From assembly GCA_040954595.2 (NCBI GenBank), contig CM082591.2, positions 372,001 through 436,000 on the forward strand: a stretch of 64,000 bases of DNA, in the 5' to 3' direction. Below the pieces are notes generated by a model that was given only the letters and a program-made list of their open reading frames with translations, made no database searches and had not been told where the DNA came from. Both the position numbers and the translations under genes were made by a program. Below are positions 12,601 to 27,600 of this stretch, in pieces. The stretch's first letter is position 1, and each line of letters starts with the position of its first letter. The stretch is from Balanoglossus misakiensis. Taxonomy: Eukaryota; Hemichordata.

Positions 12601-15600
12601 TCAGAGGTGGGTTTGGATAAGCTTTGAAAAATTCAACTTTGATGGCAGAGCCTGCAAGCCTAGTTACTTGCTCCGGGATTTTCTTCTGGTTTGAATTAAA
12701 ATCTAAATTACAGAGTCTCCAAAAGAAAGCGATGCTTGTTTTCTTGAATGTACCTGTCGTGTACATCTGCTAAACTAACAAGGTTGCATTTGCGGTCTCC
12801 GAGTCTGTCTGAAGAGAAAACAGACCACAAGGCATGCTCGCAAAATCGAAATGAGAATTGAATTATCCCCCCCCCCTTTCCCTGCCCTGGATCGTGCTGG
12901 TTTGAGGCGTTCTGTCTGTAACGTTAAAAGCATTCAAGTCCATTTGGGTTTGAGAGAATATCTGGATGCTAACAGTCTCGACACACGGTTACGGAATTAC
13001 TTGAAGGAGTTTAGGGTATGAGAGACCCCCAAATGCCACTATATATGTGGCAAGCGATCGATATTTTACAATTAGGCTTTTTCTCCCCAAAGTTCACAGC
13101 CTACGTCAATGCCAGAAAAGTCACGGCAAGTAAGTAATTAGTTCATTTGAGAATTGAGTTAAAAAAAACGTTTGACGGGGGATTTGTCTATTTCAGGAAA
13201 TGGCTATTTCGCGCAAGTCGGTTTATTTACTTAATGGCGGCAGAGACGGGTCTACGCATCGACAACAGAGGAAAAGTTGTTTTTCGCCTCATGGGTATTA
13301 ACGAAAACTGTCCTCAACTTGGAGAAAGACGTCACACAAATAAATCTGCGGGCGTACAACAAGCAATTTCTGGGCGAATACGAAACAATTTCCTCGACAA
13401 AAGAGCACCTCGATAAGTGATGTACTTGGGTGATGATGATATGATGATGATGATTTTCATGAGCTATAACCCATGATTTTTATCAAAAATCGAAGAAATT
13501 TTGAAATTTCGGGAAGTCGAAAAATTGTCATTTTTGGATGATTTTCATGAGCTATAACCCATGATTTTCATCAAATATCGGCCAAATTTTGAAATTCCGC
13601 AAAGTCGAAAAATTCTCATTTTGGGATGATTTTCATGAGCTATAACCCATGATTTTTTCAAAAATCGGCCAAATTTTGAAATTCCGCAAAGTCGAAAAAT
13701 TGTCATTTTGGGATGATTTTCATGAGCTATAACCAATGATTTTTTCAAAAATCGGCCAAATTTTGAAATTCCGCAAAGTCGAGAAATTCTCATTTTGGGA
13801 TGATTTTCATGAGCTATAACCCATGATTTTTTCAAAAATCGGCCAAATTTTGAAATTCCGCAAAGTCGAGAAATTCTCATTTTGGGATGATTTTCATGAG
13901 CTATAACCCATGATTTTTTCAAAAATCGGCCAAAATTTGAAATTCCGCAAAGTCGAGAAATTCTCATTTTGGGATGATTTTCATGAGCTATAACCCATGA
14001 TTTTTTCAAAAATCGGCCAAATTTTGAAATTCCGCAAAGTCGAGAAATTCTCATTTTGGGATGATTTTCATGAGCTATAACCCATGATTTTTTCAAAAAT
14101 CGGCCAAATTTTGAAATTCCGCAAAGTCGAAAAATTCTCATTTTGGGATGATTTTCATGAGCTATAACCCATGATTTTTTCAAAAATCGGCCAAATTTTG
14201 AAATTCCGCAAAGTCGAAAAATTCTCATTTTGGGATGATTTTCATGAGCTATAACCCATGATTTTTTCAAAAATCGGCCAAATTTTGAAATTCCGCAAAG
14301 TCGAAAAATTCTCATTTTGGGATGATTTTCATGAGCTATAACCCATGATTTTTTCAAAAATCGGCCAAATTTTGAAATTCCGCAAAGTCGAAAAATTCTC
14401 ATTTTGGGATGATTTTCATGAGCTATAACCCATGATTTTTTCAAAAATCGGCCAAATTTTGAAATTCCGCAAAGTCGAAAAATTCTCATTTTGGGATGAT
14501 TTTCATGAGCTATAACCCATGATTTTTTCAAAAATCGGCCAAATTTTGAAATTCCGCAAAGTCGAAAAATTCTCATTTTGGGATGATTTTCATGAGCTAT
14601 AACCCATGATTTTTTCAAAAATCGGCCAAATTTTGAAATTCCGCAAAGTCGAAAAATTCTCATTTTGGGATGATTTTCATGAGCTATAACCCATGATTTT
14701 TTCAAAAATCGGCCAAATTTTGAAATTCCGCAAAGTCGAAAAATTCTCATTTTGGGATGATTTTCATGAGCTATAACCCATGATTTTTTCAAAAATCGGC
14801 CAAATTTTGAAATTCCGCAAAGTCGAGAAATTCTCATTTTGGGATGATTTTCATGAGCTATAACCCATGATTTTTTCAAAAATCGGCCAAATTTTGAAAT
14901 TCCGCAAAGTCGAAAAATTCTCATTTTGGGATGATTTTCATGAGCTATAACCCATGATTTTTTCAAAAATCGGCCAAATTTTGAAATTCCGCAAAGTCGA
15001 AAAATTCTCATTTTGGGATGATTTTCATGAGCTATAACCCATGATTTTTTCAAAAATCGGCCAAATTTTGAAATTCCGCAAAGTCGAAAAATTCTCATTT
15101 TGGGATGATTTTCATGAGCTATAACCCATGATTTTTTCAAAAATCGGCCAAATTTTGAAATTCCGCAAAGTCGAAAAATTCTCATTTTGGGATGATTTTC
15201 ATGAGCTATAACCCATGATTTTTTCAAAAATCGGCCAAATTTTGAAATTCCGCAAAGTCGAAAAATTCTCATTTTGGGATGATTTTCATGAGCTATAACC
15301 CATGATTTTTTCAAAAATCGGCCAAATTTTGAAATTCCGCAAAGTCGAAAAATTCTCATTTTGGGATGATTTTCATGAGCTATAACCCATGATTTTTTCA
15401 AAAATCGGCCAAATTTTGAAATTCCGCAAAGTCGAAAAATTCTCATTTTGGGATGATTTTCATGAGCTATAACCCATGATTTTTTCAAAAATCGGCCAAA
15501 TTTTGAAATTCCGCAAAGTCGAAAAATTCTCATTTTGGGATGATTTTCATGAGCTATAACCCATGATTTTTTCAAAAATCGGCCAAATTTTGAAATTCCG

Positions 15601-18600
15601 CAAAGTCGAAAAATTCTCATTTTGGGATGATTTTCATCAGCTATAAACCATGATTTTTTCAAAAATCGGCCAAATTTTGAAATTCCGCAAAGTCGAAAAA
15701 TTCTCATTTTGGGATGATTTTCATGAGCTATAACCCATGATTTTTTCAAAAATCGGCCAAATTTTGAAATTCCGCAAAGTCGAAAAATTCTCATTTTGGG
15801 ATGATTTTCATGAGCTATAACCCATGATTTTTTCAAAATCGGCCAAATTTTGAAATTCCGCAAAGTCGAAAAATTCTCATTTTGGGATGATTTTCATGAG
15901 CTATAACCCATGATTTTTTCAAAAATCGGCCAAATTTTGAAATTCCGCAAAGTCGAAAAATTGTCATTTTTGGATGATTTTCATGAGCTATAACCCATGA
16001 TTTTCATCAAATATCGGCCAAATTTTGAAATTCCGCAAAGTCGAAAAATTCTCATTTTGGGATGATTTTCATGAGCTATAACCCATGATTTTTTCAAAAA
16101 TCGGCCAAATTTTGAAATTCCGCAAAGTCGAAAAATTGTCATTTTGGGATGATTTTCATGAGCTATAACCAATGATTTTTTCAAAAATCGGCCAAATTTT
16201 GAAATTCCGCAAAGTCGAGAAATTCTCATTTTGGGATGATTTTCATGAGCTATAACCCATGATTTTTTCAAAAATCGGCCAAATTTTGAAATTCCGCAAA
16301 GTCGAGAAATTCTCATTTTGGGATGATTTTCATGAGCTATAACCCATGATTTTTTCAAAAATCGGCCAAAATTTGAAATTCCGCAAAGTCGAGAAATTCT
16401 CATTTTGGGATGATTTTCATGAGCTATAACCCATGATTTTTTCAAAAATCGGCCAAATTTTGAAATTCCGCAAAGTCGAGAAATTCTCATTTTGGGATGA
16501 TTTTCATGAGCTATAACCCATGATTTTTCAAAAATCGGCCAAATTTGAAATTCCGCAAAGTCGAAAAATTCTCATTTTGGGATGATTTTCATGAGCTATA
16601 ACCCATGATTTTTTCAAAAATCGGCCAAATTTTGAAATTCCGCAAAGTCGAAAAATTCTCATTTTGGATGATTTTCATGAGCTATAACCCATGATTTTTT
16701 CAAAAATCGGCCAAATTTTGAAATTCCGCAAAGTCGAAAAATTCTCATTTTGGGATGATTTTCATGAGCTATAACCCATGATTTTTTCAAAATCGGCCAA
16801 ATTTTGAAATTCCGCAAAGTCGAAAAATTCTCATTTTGGGATGATTTTCATGAGCTATAACCCATGATTTTTTCAAAAATCGGCCAAATTTTGAAATTCC
16901 GCAAAGTCGAAAAATTCTCATTTTGGGATGATTTTCATGAGCTATAACCCATGATTTTTTCAAAAATCGGCCAAATTTTGAAATTCCGCAAAGTCGAAAA
17001 TTCTCATTTTGGGATGATTTTCATGAGCTATAACCCATGATTTTTTCAAAAATCGGCCAAATTTTGAAATTCCGCAAAGTCGAAAAATTCTCATTTTGGG
17101 ATGATTTTCATGAGCTATAACCCATGATTTTTTCAAAAATCGGCCAAATTTTGAAATTCCGCAAAGTCGAAAAATTCTCATTTTGGGATGATTTTCATGA
17201 GCTATAACCCATGATTTTTTCAAAAATCGGCCAAATTTTGAAATTCCGCAAAGTCGAGAAATTCTCATTTTGGGATGATTTTCATGAGCTATAACCCATG
17301 ATTTTTTCAAAAATCGGCCAAATTTTGAAATTCCGCAAAGTCGAAAAATTCTCATTTTGGGATGATTTTCATGAGCTATAACCCATGATTTTTTCAAAAT
17401 CGGCCAAATTTTGAAATTCCGCAAAGTCGAAAATTCTCATTTTGGGATGATTTTCATGAGCTATAACCCATGATTTTTTCAAAAATCGGCCAAATTTTGA
17501 AATTCCGCAAAGTCGAAAAATTCTCATTTTGGGATGATTTTCATGAGCTATAACCCATGATTTTTTCAAAAATCGGCCAAATTTTGAAATTCCGCAAAGT
17601 CGAAAAATTCTCATTTTGGGATGATTTTCATGAGCTATAACCCATGATTTTTTCAAAAATCGGCCAAATTTTGAAATTCCGCAAAGTCGAAAATTCTCAT
17701 TTTGGGATGATTTTCATGAGCTATAACCCATGATTTTTTCAAAAATCGGCCAAATTTTGAAATTCCGCAAAGTCGAAAAATTCTCATTTTGGGATGATTT
17801 TCATGAGCTATAACCCATGATTTTTTCAAAAATCGGCCAAATTTTGAAATTCCGCAAAGTCGAAAAATTCTCATTTTGGGATGATTTTCATGAGCTATAA
17901 CCCATGATTTTTTCAAAAATCGGCCAAATTTTGAAATTCCGCAAAGTCGAAAAATTCTCATTTTGGGATGATTTTCATGAGCTATAACCCATGATTTTTC
18001 AAAAATCGGCCAAATTTTGAAATTCCGCAAAGTCGAAAAATTCTCATTTTGGGATGATTTTCATCAGCTATAAACCATGATTTTTTCAAAAATCGGCCAA
18101 ATTTTGAAATTCCGCAAAGTCGAAAAATTCTCATTTTGGGATGATTTTCATGAGCTATAACCCATGATTTTTTCAAAAATCGGCCAAATTTTGAAATTCC
18201 GCAAAGTCGAAAAATTCTCATTTTGGGATGATTTTCATGAGCTATAACCCATGATTTTTTCAAAAATCGGCCAAATTTTGAAATTCCGCAAAGTCGAAAA
18301 ATTCTCATTTTGGGATGATTTTCATGAGCTATAACCCATGATTTTTTCAAAAATCGGCCAAATTTTGAAATTCCGCAAAGTCGAAAAATTCTCATTTTGG
18401 GATGATTTTCATGAGCTATAACCCATGATTTTTTCAAAAATCGGCCAAATTTTGAAATTCCGCAAAGTCGAAAAATTCTCATTTTGGGATGATTTTCATG
18501 AGCTATAACCCATGATTTTTTCAAAAATCGGCCAAATTTTGAAATTCCGCAAAGTCGAAAAATTCTCATTTTGGGATGATTTTCATGAGCTATAACCCAT

Positions 18601-21600
18601 GATTTTTTCAAAAATCGGCCAAATTTTGAAATTCCGCAAAGTCGAAAAATTCTCATTTTGGGATGATTTTCATGAGCTATAACCCATGATTTTTCAAAAA
18701 TCGGCCAAATTTTGAAATTCCGCAAAGTCGAGAAATTCTCATTTTGGGATGATTTTCATGAGCTATAACCCATGATTTTTTCAAAAATCGGCCAAATTTT
18801 GAAATTCCGCAAAGTCGAAAAATTCTCATTTTGGGATGATTTTCATGAGCTATAACCCATGATTTTTTCAAAAATCGGCCAAATTTTGAAATTCCGCAAA
18901 GTCGAAAAATTCTCATTTTGGGATGATTTTCATGAGCTATAACCCATGATTTTTTCAAAAATCGGCCAAATTTTGAAATTCCGCAAAGTCGAAAAATTCT
19001 CATTTTGGGATGATTTTCATGAGCTATAAACCATGATTTTTTCAAAAATCGGCCAAATTTTGAAATTCCGCAAAGTCGAAAAATTCTCATTTTGGGATGA
19101 TTTTCATGAGCTATAACCCATGATTTTTTCAAAAATCGGCCAAATTTTGAAATTCCGCAAAGTCGAGAAATTCTCATTTTGGGATGATTTTCATGAGCTA
19201 TAACCCATGATTTTTTCAAAATCGGCCAAATTTTGAAATTCCGCAAAGTCGAGAAATTCTCATTTTGGGATGATTTCATGAGCTATAACCCATGATTTTT
19301 CAAAAATCGGCCAAATTTTGAAATTCCGCAAAGTCGAGAAATTCTCATTTTGGGATGATTTTCATGAGCTATAACCCATGATTTTTTCAAAAATCGGCCA
19401 AATTTTGAAATTCCGCAAAGTCGAGAAATTCTCATTTTGGGATGATTTTCATGAGCTATAACCCATGATTTTTTCAAAAATCGGCCAAATTTTGAATTTC
19501 CGCAAAGTCGAGAAATTCTCATTTTGGGATGATTTTCATGAGCTATAACCCATGATTTTTTCAAAAATCGGCCAAATTTTGAATTTCCGCAAAGTCGAAA
19601 AATTCTCATTTTGGGATGATTTTCATGAGCTATAACCCATGATTTTTTCAAAAATCGGCCAAATTTTGAAATTCCGCAAAGTCGAAAAATTCTCATTTTG
19701 GGATGATTTTCATGAGCTATAACCCATGATTTTTTCAAAAATCGGCCAAATTTTGAAATTCCGCAAAGTCGAAAAATTCTCATTTTGGGATGATTTTCAT
19801 GAGCTATAACCCATGATTTTTTCAAAAATCGGCCAAATTTTGAAATTCCGCAAAGTCGAAAAATTCTCATTTTGGGATGATTTTCATGAGCTATAACCCA
19901 TGATTTTTTCAAAAATCGGCCAAATTTTGAAATTCCGCAAAGTCGAAAAATTCTCATTTTGGGATGATTTTCATGAGCTATAACCCATGATTTTTTCAAA
20001 AATCGGCCAAATTTTGAAATTCCGCAAAGTCGAAAAATTCTCATTTTGGGATGATTTTCATGAGCTATAACCCATGATTTTTTCAAAAATCGGCCAAATT
20101 TTGAAATTCCGCAAAGTCGAAAAATTCTCATTTTGGGATGATTTTCATGAGCTATAACCCATGATTTTTTCAAAAATCGGCCAAATTTTGAAATTCCGCA
20201 AAGTCGAAAAATTCTCATTTTGGGATGATTTTCATGAGCTATAACCCATGATTTTTTCAAAAAGCGGCCAAATTTTGAAATTCCGCAAAGTCGAAAAATT
20301 CTCATTTTGGGATGATTTTCATGAGCTATAACCCATGATTTTTTCAAAAATCGGCCAAATTTTGAAATTCCGCAAAGTCGAAAAATTCTCATTTTGGGAT
20401 GATTTTCATGAGCTATAACCCATGATTTTTTCAAAAATCGGCCAAATTTTGAAATTCCGCAAAGTCGAAAAATTCTCATTTTGGGATGATTTTCAAGAGC
20501 TATAAACCATGATTTTTTTCAAAAATCGGCCAAATTTTGAAATTCCGCAAAGTCGAAAAATTCTCATTTTGGGATGATTTTCATGAGCTATAACCCATGA
20601 TTTTTTCAAAAATCGGCCAAATTTTGAAATTCCGCAAAGTCGAAAAATTCTCATTTTGGGATGATTTTCATGAGCTATAACCCATGATTTTTTCAAAAAT
20701 CGGCCAAATTTTGAAATTCCGCAAAGTCGAAAAATTCTCATTTTGGGATGATTTTCATGAGCTATAACCCATGATTTTTTCAAAAATCGGCCAAATTTTG
20801 AAATTCCGCAAAGTCGAAAAATTCTCATTTTGGGATGATTTTCATGAGCTATAACCCATGATTTTTTCAAAAATCGGCCAAATTTTGAAATTCCGCAAAG
20901 TCGAAAAATTCTCATTTTGGGATGATTTTCATGAGCTATAACCCATGATTTTTTCAAAAATCGGCCAAATTTTGAAATTCCGCAAAGTCGAAAAATTCTC
21001 ATTTTGGGATGATTTTCATGAGCTATAACCCATGATTTTTTCAAAAATCGGCCAAATTTTGAAATTCCGCAAAGTCGAAAAATTCTCATTTTGGGATGAT
21101 TTTCATGAGCTATAACCCATGATTTTTTCAAAAATCGGCCAAATTTTGAAATTCCGCAAAGTCGAAAAATTCTCATTTTGGGATGATTTTCATGAGCTAT
21201 AACCCATGATTTTTTCAAAAATCGGCCAAATTTTGAAATTCCGCAAAGTCGAAAAATTCTCATTTTGGGATGATTTTCATGAGCTATAACCCATGATTTT
21301 TTCAAAAATCGGCCAAATTTTGAAATTCCGCAAAGTCGAAAAATTCTCATTTTGGGATGATTTTCATGAGCTATAACCCATGATTTTTTCAAAAATCGGC
21401 CAAAATTTTGAAATTCCGCAAAGTCGAGAAATTCTCATTTTGGGATGATTTTCATGAGCTATAACCCATGATTTTTTCAAAAATCGGCCAAATTTTGAAA
21501 TTCCGCAAAGTCGAGAAATTCTCATTTTGGGATGATTTTCATGAGCTATAACCCATGATTTTTTCAAAAATCGGCCAAATTTTGAAATTCCGCAAAGTCG

Positions 21601-24600
21601 AAAAATTCTCATTTTGGGATGATTTTCATGAGCTATAACCCATGATTTTTTCAAAAATCGGCCAAATTTTGAAATTCCGCAAAGTCGAAAAATTCTCATT
21701 TTGGGATGATTTTCATGAGCTATAACCATGATTTTTTCAAAAATCGGCCAAATTTTGAAATTCCGCAAAGTCGAAAAATTCTCATTTTGGGATGATTTTC
21801 ATGAGCTATAACCCATGATTTTTTCAAAAATCGGCCAAATTTTGAAATTCCGCAAAGTCGAAAAATTCTCATTTTGGGATGATTTTCATGAGCTATAACC
21901 CATGATTTTTTCAAAAATCGGCCAAATTTTGAAATTCCGCAAAGTCGAGAAATTCTCATTTTGGGATGATTTTCATGAGCTATAACCCATGATTTTTTCA
22001 AAAATCGGCCAAATTTTGAATTTCCGCAAAGTCGAGAAATTCTCATTTTGGGATGATTTTCATGAGCTATAACCCATGATTTTTCAAAAATCGGCCAAAT
22101 TTTGAAATTCCGCAAAGTCGAGAAATTCTCATTTTGGGATGATTTTCATGAGCTATAACCCATGATTTTTTCAAAAATCGGCCAAATTTTGAATTCCGCA
22201 AAGTCGAGAAATTCTCATTTTGGGATGATTTTCATGAGCTATAACCCATGATTTTTTCAAAAATCGGCCAAATTTTGAATTTCCGCAAAGTCGAAAATTC
22301 TCATTTTGGGATGATTTTCATGAGCTATAACCCATGATTTTTTCAAAAATCGGCCAAATTTTGAAATTCCGCAAAGTCGAAAAATTCTCATTTTGGGATG
22401 ATTTTCATGAGCTATAACCCATGATTTTTTCAAAAATCGGCCAAATTTTGAAATTCCGCAAAGTCGAAAAATTCTCATTTTGGGATGATTTTCATGAGCT
22501 ATAACCCATGATTTTTTCAAAAATCGGCCAAATTTTGAAATTCCGCAAAGTCGAAAAATTCTCATTTTGGGATGATTTTCATGAGCTATAACCCATGATT
22601 TTTTCAAAAATCGGCCAAATTTTGAAATTCCGCAAAGTCGAAAAATTCTCATTTTGGGATGATTTTCATGAGCTATAACCCATGATTTTTTCAAAAATCG
22701 GCCAAATTTTGAAATTCCGCAAAGTCGAAAAATTCTCATTTTGGGATGATTTTCATGAGCTATAACCATGATTTTTCAAAAATCGGCCAAATTTTGAAAT
22801 TCCGCAAAGTCGAAAAATTCTCATTTTGGGATGATTTTCATGAGCTATAACCCATGATTTTTTCAAAAATCGGCCAAATTTTGAAATTCCGCAAAGTCGA
22901 AAATTCTCATTTTGGGATGATTTTCATGAGCTATAACCATGATTTTTTCAAAAATCGGCCAAATTTTGAAATTCCGCAAAGTCGAAAAATTCTCATTTTG
23001 GGATGATTTTCATGAGCTATAACCCATGATTTTTTCAAAAATCGGCCAAATTTTGAAATTCCGCAAAGTCGAAAAATTCTCATTTTGGGATGATTTTCAT
23101 GAGCTATAACCCATGATTTTTTCAAAAATCGGCCAAATTTTGAAATTCCGCAAAGTCGAAAATTCTCATTTTGGGATGATTTTCATGAGCTATAACCCAT
23201 GATTTTTTCAAAAATCGGCCAAATTTTGAAATTCCGCAAAGTCGAAAAATTCTCATTTTGGGATGATTTTCATGAGCTATAACCCATGATTTTTTCAAAA
23301 ATCGGCCAAATTTTGAAATTCCGCAAAGTCGAAAAATTCTCATTTTGGGATGATTTTCATGAGCTATAACCCATGATTTTTTCAAAAATCGGCCAAATTT
23401 TGAAATTCCGCAAAGTCGAAAAATTCTCATTTTGGGATGATTTTCATGAGCTATAACCCATGATTTTTTCAAAAATCGGCCAATTTTGAAATTCCGCAAA
23501 GTCGAAAAATTCTCATTTTGGGATGATTTTCATGAGCTATAACCCATGATTTTTTCAAAAATCGGCCAAATTTTGAAATTCCGCAAAGTCGAAAAATTCT
23601 CATTTTGGGATGATTTTCATGAGCTATAACCCATGATTTTTTCAAAAATCGGCCAAATTTTGAAATTCCGCAAAGTCGAAAATTCTCATTTTGGGATGAT
23701 TTTCATGAGCTATAACCCATGATTTTTTCAAAAATCGGCCAAATTTTGAAATTCCGCAAAGTCGAAAAATTCTCATTTTGGGATGATTTTCATGAGCTAT
23801 AACCCATGATTTTTTCAAAAATCGGCCAAATTTTGAAATTCCGCAAAGTCGAAAAATTCTCATTTTGGGATGATTTTCATGAGCTATAACCCATGATTTT
23901 TTCAAAAATCGGCCAAATTTTGAAATTCCGCAAAGTCGAAAAATTCTCATTTTGGGATGATTTTCATGAGCTATAACCCATGATTTTTTCAAAAATCGGC
24001 CAAATTTTGAAATTCCGCAAAGTCGAAAAATTCTCATTTTGGGATGATTTTCATGAGCTATAACCCATGATTTTTTCAAAAATCGGCCAAATTTTGAAAT
24101 TCCGCAAAGTCGAAAAATTCTCATTTTGGGATGATTTTCATGAGCTATAACCCATGATTTTTTCAAAAATCGGCCAAATTTTGAAATTCCGCAAAGTCGA
24201 AAAATTCTCATTTTGGGATGATTTTCATGAGCTATAACCCATGATTTTTTCAAAAATCGGCCAAATTTTGAAATTCCGCAAAGTCGAAAAATTCTCATTT
24301 TGGGATGATTTTCATGAGCTATAACCCATGATTTTATCAAAAATCGGCCAAATTTGAAATTCCGCAAAGTCGAAAAATTCTCATTTTGGATGATTTCATG
24401 AGCTATAACCCATATTTNNNNNNNNNNNNNNNNNNNNNNNNNNNNNNNNNNNNNNNNNNNNNNNNNNNNNNNNNNNNNNNNNNNNNNNNNNNNNNNNNNN
24501 NNNNNNNNNNNNNNNNNGGATTTTCATGAGCTATAACCCATGATTTTTTCAAAAATCGGCCAAATTTTGAAATTCCGCAAAGTCGAAAAATTCTCATTTT

Positions 24601-27600
24601 GGGATGATTTTCATGAGCTATAACCCATGATTTTTTCAAAAATCGGCCAAATTTTGAATCCGCAAAGTCAAATAATTCTCATTTTGGGATGATTTTCATG
24701 AGCTATAACCCATGATTTTTTCAAAAATCGGCCAAATTTGAAATTCCGCAAAGTCGAAAAATTCTATTTTGGATGATTTCATGAGCTATAACCCATGATT
24801 TTTTCAAAAATCGGCCAAATTTATGAAATCCGCAAAGTCAAAAAATTCTCATTTTGGATGATTTTCATGACATAACCCATGATTTTTCAAAATCGGCCAA
24901 ATTTTGAAATTCCGCAAAGTCGAAAAATTCTCATTTTGGGATGATTTTCATGAGCTATAAACCCATGATTTTTTCAAAAAATCGGCCAAATTTTGAAATT
25001 CCGCAAAGTCGAAAAATTCTCATTTTGGGATGATTTTCATGAGCTATAACCCATGATTTTTTCAAAAATCGGCCAAATTTTGAAATTCCCGCAAAGTCGA
25101 AAAATTCTCATTTTGGGATGATTTTCATGAGCTATAACCCATGATTTTTTCAAAAATCGGCCAAATTTTGAAATTCCGCAAAGTCGAAAAATTCTCATTT
25201 TGGGATGATTTTCATGAGCTATAACCCATGATTTTTTCAAAAATCGGCCAAATTTGAAATTCCGCAAAGTCGAAAATTCTCATTTGGGATGATTTTCATG
25301 AGCTATAACCATGATTTTTTCAAAAATCGGCCAAATTTTGAAATTTCCGCAAAGTCGAAAAATTCTCATTTTTGGGATGATTTTAATGAGCTATAACCCA
25401 TGATTTTTCAAAAAATCGGCCAAATTTTGAAATTCCGCAAAGTCGAAAAAATTCTCATTTTGGGATGATTTTCATGAGCTATAACCCATGATTTTTCAAA
25501 AATCGGCCAAATTTTGAAATTCCGCAAAGTCGAAAAATTCTCATTTGGATGATTTTCATGAGCTATAACCCATGATTTTTTCAAAAAGCGGCCAAATTTT
25601 GAAATTCCGCAAAGTCGAAAAATTCTCATTTTGGGATGATTTTCATGAGCTATAACCCATGATTTTTTCAAAAATCGGCCAAATTTTGAAAATTCCGCAA
25701 AGTCGAAAAATTCTCATTTTGGGATGATTTTTCATGAGCTATAACCCATGATTTTTTCAAAATCGGCCAAATTTTAGAATTCCGCAAAGTCGAAAAATTC
25801 TCATTTTGGGATGATTTTCATGAGCTATAACCCATGATTTTTTCAAAAATCGGCCAAATTTTGAAATTCCGCAAAGTCGAAAAATTCTCATTTTGGGATG
25901 ATTTTCATGAGCTATAACCCATGATTTTTTCAAAAATCGGCCAAATTTTGAAATTCCGCAAAGTCGAAAAATTCTCATTTTGGGATGATTTTCATGAGCT
26001 ATAACCCATGATTTTTTCAAAAATCGGCCAAATTTTGAAATTCCGCAAAGTCGAAAAATTCTCATTTTGGGATGATTTTCATGAGCTATAACCCATGATT
26101 TTTTCAAAATCGGCCAATTTTGAAATTCCGCAAAGTCGAAAAATTCTCATTTTGGGATGATTTTCATGAGCTATAACCCATGATTTTTTCAAAAATCGGC
26201 CAAATTTTGAAATTCCGCAAAGTCGAAAATTCTCATTTTGGGATGATTTTCATGAGCTATAACCCATGATTTTTTCAAAAATCGGCCAAATTTTGAAATT
26301 CCGCAAAGTCGAAAAATTCTCATTTTGGGATGATTTTCATGAGCTATAACCCATGATTTTTTCAAAAATCGGCCAAATTTTGAAATTCCGCAAAGTCGAA
26401 AAATTCTCATTTTGGGATGATTTTCATGAGCTATAACCCATGATTTTTTCAAAAAGCGGCCAAATTTTGAAATTCCGCAAAGTCGAAAAATTCTCATTTT
26501 GGGATGATTTTCATGAGCTATAACCCATGATTTTTTCAAAAATCGGCCAAATTTTGAAATTCCGCAAAGTCGAAAAATTCTCATTTTGGGATGATTTTCA
26601 TGAGCTATAACCCATGATTTTTTCAAAAATCGGCCAAATTTTGAAATTCCGCAAAGTCGAAAAATTCTCATTTTGGGATGATTTTCATGAGCTATAAACC
26701 ATGATTTTTTTCAAAAATCGGCCAAATTTTGAAATTCCGCAAAGTCGAAAAATTCTCATTTTGGGATGATTTTCATGAGCTATAACCCATGATTTTTTCA
26801 AAAATCGGCCAAATTTTGAAATTCCGCAAAGTCGAAAATTCTCATTTTGGGATGATTTTCATGAGCTATAACCCATGATTTTTTCAAAAATCGGCCAAAT
26901 TTTGAAATTCCGCAAAGTCGAAAAATTCTCATTTTGGGATGATTTTCATGAGCTATAACCCATGATTTTTTCAAAAATCGGCCAAATTTTGAAATTCCGC
27001 AAAGTCGAAAAATTCTCATTTTGGGATGATTTTCATGAGCTATAACCCATGATTTTTTCAAAAATCGGCCAAATTTTGAAATTCCGCAAAGTCGAAAAAT
27101 TCTCATTTTGGGATGATTTTCATGAGCTATAACCCATGATTTTTTCAAAAATCGGCCAAATTTTGAAATTCCGCAAAGTCGAAAAATTCTCATTTTGGGA
27201 TGATTTTCATGAGCTATAACCCATGATTTTTTCAAAAATCGGCCAAATTTTGAAATTCCGCAAAGTCGAAAAATTCTCATTTTGGGATGATTTTCATGAG
27301 CTATAACCCATGATTTTTTCAAAAAATCGGCCAAATTTTGAAATTCCGCAAAGTCGAAAAATTCTCATTTTGGGATGATTTTCATGAGCTATAACCCATG
27401 ATTTTTTCAAAAATCGGCCAAATTTTGAAATTCCGCAAAGTCGAAAAATTCTCATTTTGGGATGATTTTCATGAGCTATAACCCATGATTTTTTCAAAAA
27501 TCGGCCAAATTTTTGAAATTCCGCAAAGTCGAAAAATTCTCATTTTGGGATGATTTTCATGAGCTATAACCCATGATTTTTTCAAAAATCGGCCAAATTT

